Shown here: piece by piece, positions 16,324 through 25,363 of the stretch
How positions within the stretch are numbered: the first letter of the stretch is position 1
Layout of the letters: each line of letters begins with the position of its first letter
Assembly (NCBI RefSeq): GCF_015767635.1
Contig: NZ_CP065230.1
Location: 3,906,001 to 3,970,000 of the forward strand
DNA length: 64,000 nt
Source of the DNA: Halomonas sp. A40-4
Lineage (GTDB): Bacteria > Pseudomonadota > Gammaproteobacteria > Pseudomonadales > Halomonadaceae
Direction: 5' to 3'
Notes under the pieces: model-generated
The model's input: only the letters and a program-made list of their open reading frames with translations
Databases searched by the model: none
What the model was told of the DNA's origin: nothing
Made by a program: the position numbers and the translations under genes

Positions 16324-17166
16324 TTACGCCCTGCATAGCATCACGTCACAGTGAGGCTCACTCAATAGCATATCGGTCATCTGGCTCGCATGGTGCGGTT
16401 GGTCGCGGCTGCCGATCACCACCAAATCAGGGGTGTGGCGCTTGATGTAAGCATTCAAGACCTCACACGGGGAGCCGTGCTCCAGCACCAGCTCAACGTC
16501 GGGAACGCCCGCCAGCTCGTCCATCAAACTGTCAATTTCCTGAGCGAGCCGTTCGCGCAGCCGCGTCACCTCGTGATCTCGCCATTGCGCATAGTAAGGG
16601 TGCGAGCCAAGTTCACGCTCGCCCGGCAAGCTCCAGGCATGCAATAACGTCAGTGATGCATCAGGAAAACGCTGCAACGCTTCCCGCAGACTGTGCCGAG
16701 CCGTCAGAGAGAAATCGACGGGCACCAGTATCGACCCCCACGGCTGGGTAGGCGGCTGCGAGGCAACCACCACAGGGCAAGGCGCACTGCGGATAATACG
16801 CATCAGGGTAGTCCCCGCAAGCAGGTCTTTCTGTCCGCGCTTGCGATGCATACCCACTACGACCAGGTCTGCCTGGCGCTCATGGGCCTCGCGGATAATT
16901 TCAACGTAAGGCGCGCCAGCCACCGTCTGGATCAGCGTCTTGGGTTCTTCGAGGGCGTAATCTTCACGGACATCTTTGAGAGTGGCGGCGATATCGTCTA
17001 CCACCGCCGCTTCAACCTCGTGAAAGACGCGACGGGGCAGGTAGGGATCGAGCACATGGACGATATCGAGCTGCGCGCCGTCGGCGTAAGCCAGGCGCAG
17101 CGCTCTGGCAAAGGCGGCGCGGTTTTCGGCAGAGAGGTCAGTGGCAAACAGTAGGGTACGGGTCAT
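16324..17166 (-). CDS. Tandem-domain universal stress protein (UspE-like)
   Basis: 280 residues from the ATG at 17166 (GAGGAG upstream). It carries two Usp domains: residues about 1-138 (LLFATDLSAENRAAFARAL to CPVVVA, with nucleotide loop GMHRKRGQKDLLAGTTLM) and about 147-280 (SILVPVDFSLTARHSL to CDVMLCRA, loop GSRDQPHHASQMTDMLL). The first loop keeps an ATP-binding pattern; the second is degenerate. Possible role in stress or hypoxia response as in UspE-type proteins, but this is by family only. Single gene between thiD and the chalcone-isomerase-like gene. Confidence 0.88.
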   Translation of the reverse strand: MTRTLLFATDLSAENRAAFARALRLAYADGAQLDIVHVLDPYLPRRVFHEVEAAVVDDIAATLKDVREDYALEEPKTLIQTVAGAPYVEIIREAHERQADLVVVGMHRKRGQKDLLAGTTLMRIIRSAPCPVVVASQPPTQPWGSILVPVDFSLTARHSLREALQRFPDASLTLLHAWSLPGERELGSHPYYAQWRDHEVTRLRERLAQEIDSLMDELAGVPDVELVLEHGSPCEVLNAYIKRHTPDLVVIGSRDQPHHASQMTDMLLSEPHCDVMLCRA

Positions 17167-17269
17167 CGCAAACGCTCCTCGGCCTGCTAGCAACACCCTT
17201 CAGCATGGTGCGCAACGGTCCATTGCGCAAGCTAAACGGTGACGCCACCCCGGCGAGCAGCGCTGTGCT

Positions 17270-18100
17270 TTACCACCAGGCGTGAAAGTGATGCACCGGG
17301 CCGCGCCCGTTACCCACATTCAGCCTGACACTGGCCTCCAAACCGGCATGCAGCCATTGCTTGGCCTCGGCAATCGCAGCAACCGGGGCGTCATTTTCAG
17401 CACCTGCCGGGAGCTTGGCGAGGCAGGCCGCAATAGCTGACGAAAGCGCGCAGCCGGTGCCGTGCAGGTTTTCCGTGGCGATCCGTGACGCTGGCAGCCA
17501 GCGGTGCTCATTGGGCGTCGCCAGCAAATCGGGGCAGGTCTCGCCCCGCAGGTGGCCCCCTTTGAGCACCACATAGGGCGCGCCAAGCTGCGTCAAGCCC
17601 GGCAGCATCGCTTCCATCTCATCCAGTCCGGTGGGCGATGGTGCGTCGAGCAGAACAGCGGCCTCGGGCAGGTTGGGGGTAATCACGTCCGCCAGTGGCA
17701 CCAGGATATCGCGCACCGCCCGGATACCTTCATTATCGACCAGAATATCGCCGCTTTTGGCCACCATTACCGGGTCGAGCACGATCCAGCGTGGCCGTCG
17801 CCGACCCAGCACCTCGGCGATCACCTCGGCCACGTCGCGGCTGGCGACCATACCGATCTTGACGGCATCGATCTCGACATCGTCGAGCAGGTTCTCCAAC
17901 TGCTCGCGAATCGCCTGGGGCGACACCGGATATACCGAGGCGACACCGCAGGTATTCTGGGCGATCACCGCCGTAATCACATTGGTACCGTAGACCCCGA
18001 GTGCCGAGAAGGTTTTCAAATCGCCCTGCAGCCCAGCGCCACCGGACGGGTCGGAGCCGGCGATGGTAAGCACATTGCGCAGGCGGGAATCAGTAGACAT
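17270..18100 (-). CDS. thiD: Hydroxymethylpyrimidine / phosphomethylpyrimidine kinase
   Basis: 276 residues from the ATG at 18100 (GAGG upstream). A ribokinase-fold enzyme phosphorylating HMP and HMP-P in thiamine biosynthesis. Seen: TIAGSDPSGGAGLQGDLKTFSALGVYG, VKIGMV, WIVLDPVMVAKSGD, ITPNLPEA, VVLKGGH, and the anion-hole NLHGTGCALSSAIAA. These are near-perfect ThiD signatures. No thiE or thiamine riboswitch is next to it. Leftward; the TRAP binding protein upstream has its own terminator. Confidence 0.95.
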   Translation of the reverse strand: MSTDSRLRNVLTIAGSDPSGGAGLQGDLKTFSALGVYGTNVITAVIAQNTCGVASVYPVSPQAIREQLENLLDDVEIDAVKIGMVASRDVAEVIAEVLGRRRPRWIVLDPVMVAKSGDILVDNEGIRAVRDILVPLADVITPNLPEAAVLLDAPSPTGLDEMEAMLPGLTQLGAPYVVLKGGHLRGETCPDLLATPNEHRWLPASRIATENLHGTGCALSSAIAACLAKLPAGAENDAPVAAIAEAKQWLHAGLEASVRLNVGNGRGPVHHFHAWW

Positions 18101-18172
18101 GAGGATCCTCGGATAAAAACAGTATTCAGCTAGGATACCCAAGCCGAGGCGTTTGTGCTGCCTTAAAAACGC

Positions 18173-18198
18173 AAATGGCCGCCCGAAGGCGGCCATTT
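18173..18198 (-). terminator. Terminator of the TRAP operon 18217-21473
   Basis: An 11-bp stem AAATGGCCGCC/GGCGGCCATTT with loop CGAA (plus strand), followed on the minus strand by GCGTTTTTAA. It lies 19 nt past the binding-protein stop. Confidence 0.82.
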
Positions 18199-18216
18199 CA
18201 TGCAAGGCTCAGCGTA

Positions 18217-19329
18217 TTATTCGGCGCTGTCGCCCTCAGGGTTACGCGCGTTGTAGTATGCCTGTTCGGAGATCGCGTGATAGTCCTCGACCTTCTCCTG
18301 GAAAGCCTGATAGGACTCGTAAATCCGCGTTGCCATCTCGCTGGATTCTGCCAGCTCTGCAACGACATCTGCCGAGTGTTCACGTGCCTGCGCTAATACG
18401 TCATCAGGAATGCGTCGCAGCTCGACATCATGCTCGTTGACCAGTGTTTCCAGCGCATCATTGTTACGCGCGGTGTACTCGTCCAGCACGTTGGCATTGA
18501 CGTCGCGTACCGCGGTTTTCAGGATCGCTTGCAGATCCGCCGGAAGTTCGGCCATGGCCTCTTCGTTGACGATCGCCTCGAACATCACGGTCGGCTCGTG
18601 CCAGCCCGGATAGTAGTAGTAATCCGCCGCCTGGTGCAGGCCAAAGGCCAGGTCGTTATAAGGACCAATCCACTCGGTTGCGTCGATCGCGCCCGACTGC
18701 AGCGAGGTAAAAATCTCACCGCCCGGCATGTTCACGATCGCCACGCCCATGCGGTTCATGACTTCACCGCCCAGGCCTGGCATACGCATTTTCAGGCCAT
18801 CCAGATCATCAACCGAGTTGATCTCCTTGTTGTACCAGCCGCCCATTTGCACGCCTGAGGCACCGGCCACCAATACGTCGACGCCAAATTCATCGTAAAG
18901 CTCGTTCCACAGCTCCATCCCGCCACCGAAGTGTAGCCAGGCGTTCATTTCCTGGGCGTTCATGCCAAACGGCACAGCGGCAAAGAACTGGGCAGCGGGG
19001 GCTTTGCCCTTCCAGTAATAGGAAGCGGAATGACCAAGCTCAGCGGTACCGTCGGAAACGGCGTCAAATACCTCAAACCCTGGCACCAGCTGACCGGCAC
19101 CAAAGACTTCGATGGTCAGGCGGCCATCCGACATTTCATCCACAAGCTCGGCAAGACGCTCGGGGCCTTGGCCGACACCCGGGAAGTTTTTCGGCCAGGA
19201 TGTGACCATCTTCCAGCGGAATTCTTCTTCTTGAGCCTGGGCGTGATTATCAATACTCGACACCGCCAGCAAACTGGCGGACATGGCGGTCGTCATGGCA
19301 ATGGCGACGGGGAGTGTTTTTACTTTCAT
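18217..19329 (-). CDS. TRAP transporter periplasmic binding protein, TakP-like
   Basis: 370 residues from the ATG at 19329 (GAGGG upstream). A signal peptide covers about 1-33 (HAQAQ-EE). The mature N-terminus FRWKMVTSWPKNFPGVGQGPERL and the DAVSDGTAELGHSASYYWKGK segment are those of the TakP-type branch of DctP proteins that bind 2-oxo acids or similar carboxylates as dimers. The conserved Arg of TRAP binding proteins is seen in GLKMRMPGLGGEV. It is the last gene of a small permease, large permease, binding protein operon, 177 nt after the large permease. The ligand is not resolved; a 2-oxo acid is the best family-based guess. Confidence 0.88.
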   Translation of the reverse strand: MKVKTLPVAIAMTTAMSASLLAVSSIDNHAQAQEEEFRWKMVTSWPKNFPGVGQGPERLAELVDEMSDGRLTIEVFGAGQLVPGFEVFDAVSDGTAELGHSASYYWKGKAPAAQFFAAVPFGMNAQEMNAWLHFGGGMELWNELYDEFGVDVLVAGASGVQMGGWYNKEINSVDDLDGLKMRMPGLGGEVMNRMGVAIVNMPGGEIFTSLQSGAIDATEWIGPYNDLAFGLHQAADYYYYPGWHEPTVMFEAIVNEEAMAELPADLQAILKTAVRDVNANVLDEYTARNNDALETLVNEHDVELRRIPDDVLAQAREHSADVVAELAESSEMATRIYESYQAFQEKVEDYHAISEQAYYNARNPEGDSAE

Positions 19330-19506
19330 AAATGAACCCTCTAGCTTTCTATTATTACTGTTATGGGTAGGAAAACACCGCTCAGCCATGTGCTTCAGGC
19401 GTTGGACCAAGCGGCTTGCTGCAAATGGTTAATGAGTTATTTAACTGCGTAAGTGCTAGGTTGTCACGTCCTTGCGTTGATAGCAGCGGCGACTTTCAAC
19501 TTATTG

Positions 19507-20916
19507 CTAGCCGCCGAACTGCGCGGGCAGCCACGTTGCCAACTGCGGAAAGAACGTCAGCATCAGCAACATGCCCAACTGCATCAGGATAAACGGAATC
19601 ACCCCGCGATAGATCGCCGAAGTCGGCACTGACGGCGGCGCCACCCCACGCAGATAAAAGAGAGCAAAGCCGAACGGTGGCGTCAAGAACGACGTTTGTA
19701 GGTTAATCGCAATCATGATGCCGAGCCAGATCGGATCAAGCCCCATGGCGAGCAGAATCGGGCCGACGATGGGCACCACCACGAAGGTAATTTCGATAAA
19801 GTCGAGAATGAAACCCAGCAGGAAGATAACCAGCATCACGATGATCGTTGCGCCCACCACGCCGCCGGGCATACCTTCAAACAGCTCGGTGACCATGTGC
19901 TCGCCACCATAAGCCCGGAATACCAGCGAAAACAGCGCCGCCCCGATCAGAATCAGAAACACCATGGTGGTGACGTTGGTCGTCGAACGCAGAACGTCTT
20001 TCAGGGTCGCCATATCCAACTGGCGATAGGCTAGCGCCAACACCAGGGCGCCAAAGGCGCCCACGGCGGACGCTTCGGTAGGTGTCGCAAAGCCACTGAG
20101 GATCGACCCAAGCACCGCCACAATCAGCACCACGGGTGGCACCAGACCTTTGAGCAGCAACATGCCAAGCCCCGAGGTGTGACCAAGCTCTTCCATCAAC
20201 TCCTTTCGATCAGCGGCGGGGGCCATGCTCGGGCGCCACCACGCGATGAGCGCTACGTAAACCATGTACATGACCACGAGGATTAAACCCGGCACCAGTG
20301 CGCCCATGAAGAGATCACCCACCGATACCGTTTTCGGGCTAAAAATCCCCATATCCAGCTGCGCTTGCTGATACGCCGATGACAAGACGTCACCCAGTAG
20401 TACCAGCGCGATGGAAGGGGGAATAATCTGACCCAGCGTGCCGGTGGCACAAATCGTCCCCGTCGCAAGCGAGGTGCTGTAGCCACGCTTCAACATCGTC
20501 GGCAACGACATCAGGCCCATGGTGACCACGGTTGCCCCCACGATGCCTGTGGATGCGGCCATCAGCATGCCTACCAGCGTCACCGAGATACCCAAGCCAC
20601 CGCGCATGGCACCAAACAGCAGTGCCATGGCATCGAGCAGCGTTTCGGCGACTTTGGATTTCTCGAGCAAAACCCCCATCAAGACAAACAGCGGCACCGC
20701 CAACAGCGTCTGGTTGGTCATGATGCCGTATAGTCGGTTGGGCAGCGCGGCAAGATAGCCACCATCGAAATTGGCATCGATTCCCATGGCTTGGAGGCCC
20801 AGCCCCATACCGGCAAACAGCAGCGCCGTGCCCGCCAGCGAGAGCGCCACGGGAAAGCCGAACATCAGGACAATACAGATGACGGCAAATAAAACAATCG
20901 GCATGAATTCCAGCAT
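19507..20916 (-). CDS. TRAP transporter large permease (DctM family)
   Basis: 469 residues from the ATG at 20916, overlapping the small-permease stop by one base (TGATG). DctM-type helices and loops: FPVALSLAGTALLFAGMG, LAVPLFVLMGVLLEKS, STGIVGATVVTMG, GQIIPPSIALVLLGDVLS, TPTEASAVGAFGAL and the late TSFLTPPFGFALFYLRGVAP. There is a cytoplasmic insertion around residues 195-250 (MGIFSPKTVSVGD) seen in the larger TakM-like members. It couples sodium entry to uptake with the neighbouring DctQ and binding protein. Confidence 0.93.
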   Translation of the reverse strand: MLEFMPIVLFAVICIVLMFGFPVALSLAGTALLFAGMGLGLQAMGIDANFDGGYLAALPNRLYGIMTNQTLLAVPLFVLMGVLLEKSKVAETLLDAMALLFGAMRGGLGISVTLVGMLMAASTGIVGATVVTMGLMSLPTMLKRGYSTSLATGTICATGTLGQIIPPSIALVLLGDVLSSAYQQAQLDMGIFSPKTVSVGDLFMGALVPGLILVVMYMVYVALIAWWRPSMAPAADRKELMEELGHTSGLGMLLLKGLVPPVVLIVAVLGSILSGFATPTEASAVGAFGALVLALAYRQLDMATLKDVLRSTTNVTTMVFLILIGAALFSLVFRAYGGEHMVTELFEGMPGGVVGATIIVMLVIFLLGFILDFIEITFVVVPIVGPILLAMGLDPIWLGIMIAINLQTSFLTPPFGFALFYLRGVAPPSVPTSAIYRGVIPFILMQLGMLLMLTFFPQLATWLPAQFGG

Positions 20917-21473
20917 CAAAGGCGCTCCTCATGATGGTCATCATCTTCGGCGGGCGCTATCCGTCCGGCCAGCACATAACCATTGCGTACAACTTCAATG
21001 ACGCCTTGAACGATCATCAGCAATGCAAATAGCGGTATCAGGGTTTTCAGTGCGAACACGGCCGGAATGCCGCCGTGGTCAGGGGAGCTTTCGAGGATGC
21101 GCCAGGAATTGGCCACGTAACCCATGCTCGATGCAATGATGAACACCATCACCGGCATCAATAACGTCACAATGCCCACCACATTGATAAGGGCCTGGCG
21201 GCGTGGCGACATTCCCCGGTAGAAGATGTCGACCCGCACATGACCGTCGTGCCGAAAGGTATAAGCCGCGGCAAGCATAAAGACGCTGGCATGCATGTAC
21301 ATCACCAGCTCTTGCATAAAGATACTGTTCACGCTGAACGCATAGCGGAGCAGTACAATCGCGAACTGAATCAGCATCATGATGATGATCAGCCACGCAA
21401 GGGATCGCCCGAACCACTCTGAAGCGCGGTCCAGCGCACCTATCAACGCAGGTAGTTTTGTTGTGTCCGACAT
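20916..21473 (-). CDS. TRAP transporter small permease (DctQ family)
   Basis: 185 residues from the ATG at 21473; a TTG at 21521 would add 16 residues. The ribosome site is weak, so the start is not certain. Four membrane helices, with LLRYAFSVNSIFMQELVMYMHASVFMLAAAYTFRHDGHVRVDIFYRGM, the DctQ region around helices 2-3, and a hydrophilic histidine/acidic tail (EDDDHHEE). It is the first gene of the operon and is translationally coupled to the large permease. Confidence 0.9.
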   Translation of the reverse strand: MSDTTKLPALIGALDRASEWFGRSLAWLIIIMMLIQFAIVLLRYAFSVNSIFMQELVMYMHASVFMLAAAYTFRHDGHVRVDIFYRGMSPRRQALINVVGIVTLLMPVMVFIIASSMGYVANSWRILESSPDHGGIPAVFALKTLIPLFALLMIVQGVIEVVRNGYVLAGRIAPAEDDDHHEERL

Positions 21474-21576
21474 GGAAGTGTCTCGCGTAAAACGGCTAAG
21501 AGGAGTCAGCGCCCCAGACAATAGCGCAAATACGCAGACATTGCAGCGTCCCTGAACAGCGAGACGCGCTTATCTA

Positions 21577-22383
21577 TTAAACGCTTGCGCGAATCGCCGC
21601 TAGACAGGCTTCAGGAAGCGGCAAATCGACGGCAATGGGCAGATGGTCAGAGAACAGATGATCCAGTACCTGCACATCCACCACCTCGAGGGACTGGGAG
21701 AGCAGAATATGGTCCAGCGCTCGCCGCGGCTGCCAGGATGGGTAGCTCAGCAGGGGTTTTACCGGGTGTAGCGGCAGGGCGTCATTGAAGCGCTCGTGGG
21801 CATGCAACTGATCCGGTGTGCAGTTCAGATCCCCCATTACCACCACATGGCGCAGCGGCTGGATGATTTCACTGAGGTAGTTGAGCTGCCGCACGCGACC
21901 GCGATGGCTCAGCGCCAGATGCGCGACAAAGATATGCAGCGCATCCGGCCCCTCACCAAAGCGCGCGTGGATGGCACCCCGCCCCGGCATTGCGCCTGGC
22001 AAACGATGCTCCTCTATCTGACTGGGAACCATCCGCGACAGCAGCCCGTTGCTGTGCTGAGCAATACGGCCCAGATTGCGGTTCAACTGCTGGAAATGGT
22101 GGGGCAATCCCGACTTGGCGGACAGGTATTCGACCTGGTTAACGCGGCTTGAGCGAAAGCTGCCGCCATCGACTTCCTGAAGCCCGACCACATCGAACCT
22201 GCCCATCACCTCGGCCATCAATGCCAGCCGCTGCAAACGTTGGGGATGGGGCAGAAGATGCTGCCAGCTGCGCGTTACGTAGTGATGATACGCCGAGGTC
22301 TGAATACCGACCTGGAGATTAAACGTTAACAGACGCAAGTGGCCGCTGCTCAGCAGCGGTGCGTGTGCCTCCAGCTCTTTCAT
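21577..22383 (-). CDS. Endonuclease/exonuclease/phosphatase (EEP) family protein
   Basis: 268 residues. An EEP fold with metal and catalytic motifs in order: LLTFNLQVG (Asn), VVGLQEVDGG (Glu), VAHLALSHRGR, VVMGDLNCTP (Asp-x-Asn), and SDHLPIAVDLPL (Asp-His). Similar proteins occur next to dsbA and cytochrome c4 in pseudomonads. The substrate, whether nucleic acid, phosphoester or lipid, is not known. The start at 22383 lies 35 nt after dsbA, so it may be cotranscribed. Confidence 0.86.
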   Translation of the reverse strand: MKELEAHAPLLSSGHLRLLTFNLQVGIQTSAYHHYVTRSWQHLLPHPQRLQRLALMAEVMGRFDVVGLQEVDGGSFRSSRVNQVEYLSAKSGLPHHFQQLNRNLGRIAQHSNGLLSRMVPSQIEEHRLPGAMPGRGAIHARFGEGPDALHIFVAHLALSHRGRVRQLNYLSEIIQPLRHVVVMGDLNCTPDQLHAHERFNDALPLHPVKPLLSYPSWQPRRALDHILLSQSLEVVDVQVLDHLFSDHLPIAVDLPLPEACLAAIRASV

Positions 22384-22418
22384 GCAAAACCCCGTGGTGA
22401 ATGCAGCGTCACAAAGCG

Positions 22419-23051
22419 TTACTCTTGGCGCGCTTCACGGACCTGATCAACCAGGGCGTCGGCGATATTGGGCATGTTTTCAAGGCTACCGGCGCTGCTT
22501 GGCGTCACGACATAGCGACCATCGACCACCAGCGCGGGCACACCCATCAGGCGCATATCGCGCATGCGGCTATTGGCTTTGTTCACGTTGCTGCGAACGT
22601 TAAAGGCCGTGAGGGCTTCCTTGGCTTCCTCTTCGCTAACGCCATAATCGGTGAAAAAGGCGGCGATCTCGTCTTCATCGGTCAGAGAACGCTCGTCCTG
22701 GTGGATGGCGTCGAAGAAATCCGCGTGCAGGTCCTCTTCAATACCGAGTTCTTTCGCGGCGTAGAAGGCGTTGGCATGGGTATTCCAGTCGCCGCCCATG
22801 GTCGCCGGCATTTTTTCAACCGTCACGTCATCATCGAGGGTTTCGTACCACTCATTAACATGTGATTGCAGGCGATAGCAGTGCGGGCAGCCAAACCAGA
22901 ATACCTCCAGCACTTCTATTTGCCCCTCCTCAACCTGCGTCTCAACCGGCTCGTCGAGCACTTCGTAGTGCTGTCCTTCAACCAACTCTTGGGCACTGAC
23001 CGCCGCTGACAAGCTTAGTCCGGCAACCGCAACCATTAACGTTTTCAACAT
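22419..23051 (-). CDS. dsbA: Thiol:disulfide interchange protein DsbA
   Basis: 210 residues from the ATG at 23051 (GGAGAAGAG upstream). A signal peptide covers about 1-20 (AAVSA-QE). The thioredoxin domain is interrupted by a helical insert, with the active site FWFGCPHCYRL (CPHC, the DsbA dipeptide) and the cis-Pro segment MGVPALVV. The periplasmic oxidant introduces disulfides into exported proteins, including possibly the cysteine-rich hydrolase at 6895. The mature protein is very acidic. It lies downstream of cytochrome c4 with a hairpin in between. Confidence 0.96.
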   Translation of the reverse strand: MLKTLMVAVAGLSLSAAVSAQELVEGQHYEVLDEPVETQVEEGQIEVLEVFWFGCPHCYRLQSHVNEWYETLDDDVTVEKMPATMGGDWNTHANAFYAAKELGIEEDLHADFFDAIHQDERSLTDEDEIAAFFTDYGVSEEEAKEALTAFNVRSNVNKANSRMRDMRLMGVPALVVDGRYVVTPSSAGSLENMPNIADALVDQVREARQE

Positions 23052-23084
23052 AGTGACTCTTCTCCGTGGGAAAGCGACCTTGTG

Positions 23085-23105
23085 ACCCCAGCGTTCGGCT
23101 GGGGT
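23085..23105. other. Stem-loop between cytochrome c4 and dsbA
   Basis: An 8-bp stem ACCCCAGC/GCTGGGGT with a 5-nt loop, 34 nt before the dsbA ATG and without a T-run on either strand. It could be a weak terminator for the cytochrome gene or a leader structure of dsbA. Confidence 0.4.
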
Positions 23106-23159
23106 TCCACGCTTGGCAAAACAAGTGATTAATAACATGAGCTTATTGAGGGCGGTCGT

Positions 23160-23780
23160 TTAATTCAAACCCAGCAGATAATTAGCTACCGCCTGCATGT
23201 CGTCATCGCTCATTTTTGTCGCGATATCACGCATCACGCCGTTAGGGTCGTTGTCCCTGTCGCCGGCGGCAAAGTCCTGCAGGGTGCTGACCGTGTAATC
23301 GATTTGCAGCCCCGAGAGTGCTGGATAAGCCGCACTGCCTATTCCCCGGCCGGTCGGCGTATGGCAGGCACTGCAGGCCGGAATGCCATTCTCCCTGTCA
23401 CCGGCCCGGTACAGCTCTTCACCACGGGCCAACAGCGCTTCGTCATCATCCGCCTGGCCAAGATGAGGCTCCTGCCCGGCGTAAAAAGCGGCCACGTCCC
23501 AGGCGTCCTGGTCATCAAAATTATCCACCTGACCCGCCATCTGCGGCACCTCACGGCGGCCATCACGAATATCCATGATTTGTTTGGCAAGGTACGACAT
23601 CTGCTGGCCCGCCAAATGAGGAAATGTCGGTGTAGGGCTGATACCAGCTTGCCCGTGACAAGCCGCACAGGGCGTTGCCAGGGTTTCACCGGCGGCCGCG
23701 TCAGCCTCCGACCGAGGATCTGCCGCAGCGCTCCCCGCGGCACCCAGGGAAATGGCCAGGCTTGCCAGTAATGTTCTCAT
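23160..23780 (-). CDS. Periplasmic diheme cytochrome c4
   Basis: 206 residues from the ATG at 23780. A signal peptide covers about 1-20 (GSAAA-DP). Two class-I cytochrome c domains carry heme sites CAACH (about 40-44) and CSACH (about 134-138), each with a downstream axial Met candidate (VPQMAGQ and ATKMSDDD). Length and two-domain layout match cytochrome c4, an electron donor to cbb3/aa3 oxidases. Synteny dsbA-c4-engB is as in Pseudomonas. Divergent from engB with about 216 nt between. Confidence 0.93.
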   Translation of the reverse strand: MRTLLASLAISLGAAGSAAADPRSEADAAAGETLATPCAACHGQAGISPTPTFPHLAGQQMSYLAKQIMDIRDGRREVPQMAGQVDNFDDQDAWDVAAFYAGQEPHLGQADDDEALLARGEELYRAGDRENGIPACSACHTPTGRGIGSAAYPALSGLQIDYTVSTLQDFAAGDRDNDPNGVMRDIATKMSDDDMQAVANYLLGLN

Positions 23781-23996
23781 CGCAATTCCATTATGGTTGG
23801 TGTTATCAAAGCCTCCGCACGACACACAAGCTGACACGTTGGTCGCTGCCCGGCAGAGCACGGTGTTACACTACCCGCGGGCCATAGAAACCCATTTGTG
23901 TGCAGTATAGCGAAGCCTCCAAATTGCAGAAATCTTGTCGCGCATTGTTGGTCACCTTATTGATTGTTTTTATCTTTGTTTGTCAGGATTAATGCC

Positions 23997-24632
23997 ATGC
24001 CTACCCCCCATGATAGTTCAGCTGTGCGACTTAATTACCCCACCGCGCAATTTATGACCAGCGCGCCTACGCTCGCCCTATGCCCGGACGATACCGGTGC
24101 CGAAGTCGCGTTTGCCGGGCGCTCGAACGCCGGAAAATCCAGTGCGATCAATGCCCTTACCCAGCAGAAAGCGCTGGCCCGCACCTCGCGTACGCCGGGG
24201 CGCACCCAGTTAATCAACTTCTTTAGCGTCATGAATGATGAGGCATACCGCCTGGTCGATCTCCCCGGATATGGTTACGCCAAAGTCCCCGAAACGGTCA
24301 AGCTGGAATGGCAGCAGCACATGTCTGACTACCTGCGCGGCCGCTTCAGCCTGCGCGGGTTGGTGCTGTTGATGGATGTACGCCATCCGCTCACCGAGTT
24401 TGACCAGATGATGCTGGGGTTCGCCGACCAGCGTGACATGCCGGTGCATATTCTGCTCACCAAGGCCGACAAGCTGAAAAAGGGCCCGGCCAACGCGGCG
24501 TTGCAGCAAGTGCGATCACGCCTGAAGGGGTGGGAGGACCTGGTATCGGTTCAACTGTTCTCGTCGCTCAAGCGTGACGGGGTCGACACCCTCGCACAGC
24601 GTCTGGACCAGTGGTTGAAGACGCCTCAATAA
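23997..24632 (+). CDS. engB: Ribosome-biogenesis GTPase EngB (YihA/YsxC)
   Basis: 211 residues from the ATG at 23997 (AGGA 8 nt upstream). TRAFAC GTPase motifs: G1 [10 protein letters not shown]2 [10 protein letters not shown]3 [11 protein letters not shown]4 LTKADKL and G5 near [11 protein letters not shown]. It is essential for large-subunit assembly in many bacteria. In pseudomonads and enterics polA lies beside engB; here a HAD hydrolase gene converges and overlaps its 3' end by 7 nt within a palindrome. Confidence 0.96.
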   Translation: MPTPHDSSAVRLNYPTAQFMTSAPTLALCPDDTGAEVAFAGRSNAGKSSAINALTQQKALARTSRTPGRTQLINFFSVMNDEAYRLVDLPGYGYAKVPETVKLEWQQHMSDYLRGRFSLRGLVLLMDVRHPLTEFDQMMLGFADQRDMPVHILLTKADKLKKGPANAALQQVRSRLKGWEDLVSVQLFSSLKRDGVDTLAQRLDQWLKTPQ

Positions 24633-24643
24633 GGCGTCTTCAA
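24615..24643. terminator. Bidirectional palindrome shared by the convergent ends of engB and the HAD gene
   Basis: An 11-bp perfect stem TTGAAGACGCC/GGCGTCTTCAA with loop TCAATAA holding both stop codons (TAA for engB, TGA for the HAD gene). Because each strand reads the same arm, both proteins end in Leu-Lys-Thr-Pro plus one residue (Q or Y). No T-run follows, so termination strength is uncertain. Confidence 0.55.
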
Positions 24644-25363
24644 TGCCGCCAGCACGCCGCGCAGCTCTCTCACATGGCCAATCTGATGGACGCCCTTGGG
24701 CAGCGCGTCGTGACGCTCCTCGCTGATCCACACCGCGTGCATGCCCAACCGCAGGGCCGGGACTATGTCTTCTTCCCAGGAATCGCCCACGTGCATGGCG
24801 TTGTGCGGCGCGACCTCGAAGCGTTCAAGCGCGGCCAGAAACGCCGTGGGGTCGGGCTTGGGGGCCAATAGTTCACCGGCGGCGATCGCCACTTCAAAGT
24901 AACCCGCCAACGGTTGACGTTTGAGGTGAATATTACCGTTGGTAATGGCCGCCAGCCGATAGCGTTGCCCAAGGTCTGACAATAACTCGGCGGCTTCGGG
25001 GTGCGGCGTCACCTGTACGCGCAAACGATGGAATTCATTCATGGCAGCGGCGGCCCACAGCGTTGCAGCGCTGCGCGGCAAGCCTTGGGTCTCGAGCTGC
25101 GCTTCCAGGGCACGTAAACGCAGCCAGGTAAAGTCGCCACGTCGTTCGGGCACTTCCAAGGCCAGTCGCTTTCGGCGTTGCAGATAATCCTCAAGCCCTT
25201 GATCAAACCCTAGCCCCCACGACGGCCAGCAACGTTCGGCCAACCAAGCGGCGAGGTTTTCACGCAGCCAGCCGTAATGCCCGGTTTCCGTTCGCGCCAT
25301 CACGCCGCTGTTATCCCAGAGGGTATCGTCCAGATCAAAGGTAATCGCTTTGAGTGAGGTCAT
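24626..25363 (-). CDS. HAD-superfamily hydrolase (YigB-like)
   Basis: 245 residues. HAD motifs: [12 protein letters not shown] (Asp-x-Asp nucleophile), AAITNGN (motif II), the Lys in APKPDP (motif III) and [18 protein letters not shown] (motif IV). The cap domain is of the helical C1 type, as in YigB/FMN phosphatases. The last gene of the argH-lptM-lysA-dapF-DUF484-xerC-HAD operon; its ATG overlaps the xerC stop (ATGA). E. coli YigB dephosphorylates FMN; the same activity is plausible but not shown. Confidence 0.9.
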   Translation of the reverse strand: MTSLKAITFDLDDTLWDNSGVMARTETGHYGWLRENLAAWLAERCWPSWGLGFDQGLEDYLQRRKRLALEVPERRGDFTWLRLRALEAQLETQGLPRSAATLWAAAAMNEFHRLRVQVTPHPEAAELLSDLGQRYRLAAITNGNIHLKRQPLAGYFEVAIAAGELLAPKPDPTAFLAALERFEVAPHNAMHVGDSWEEDIVPALRLGMHAVWISEERHDALPKGVHQIGHVRELRGVLAALKTPY

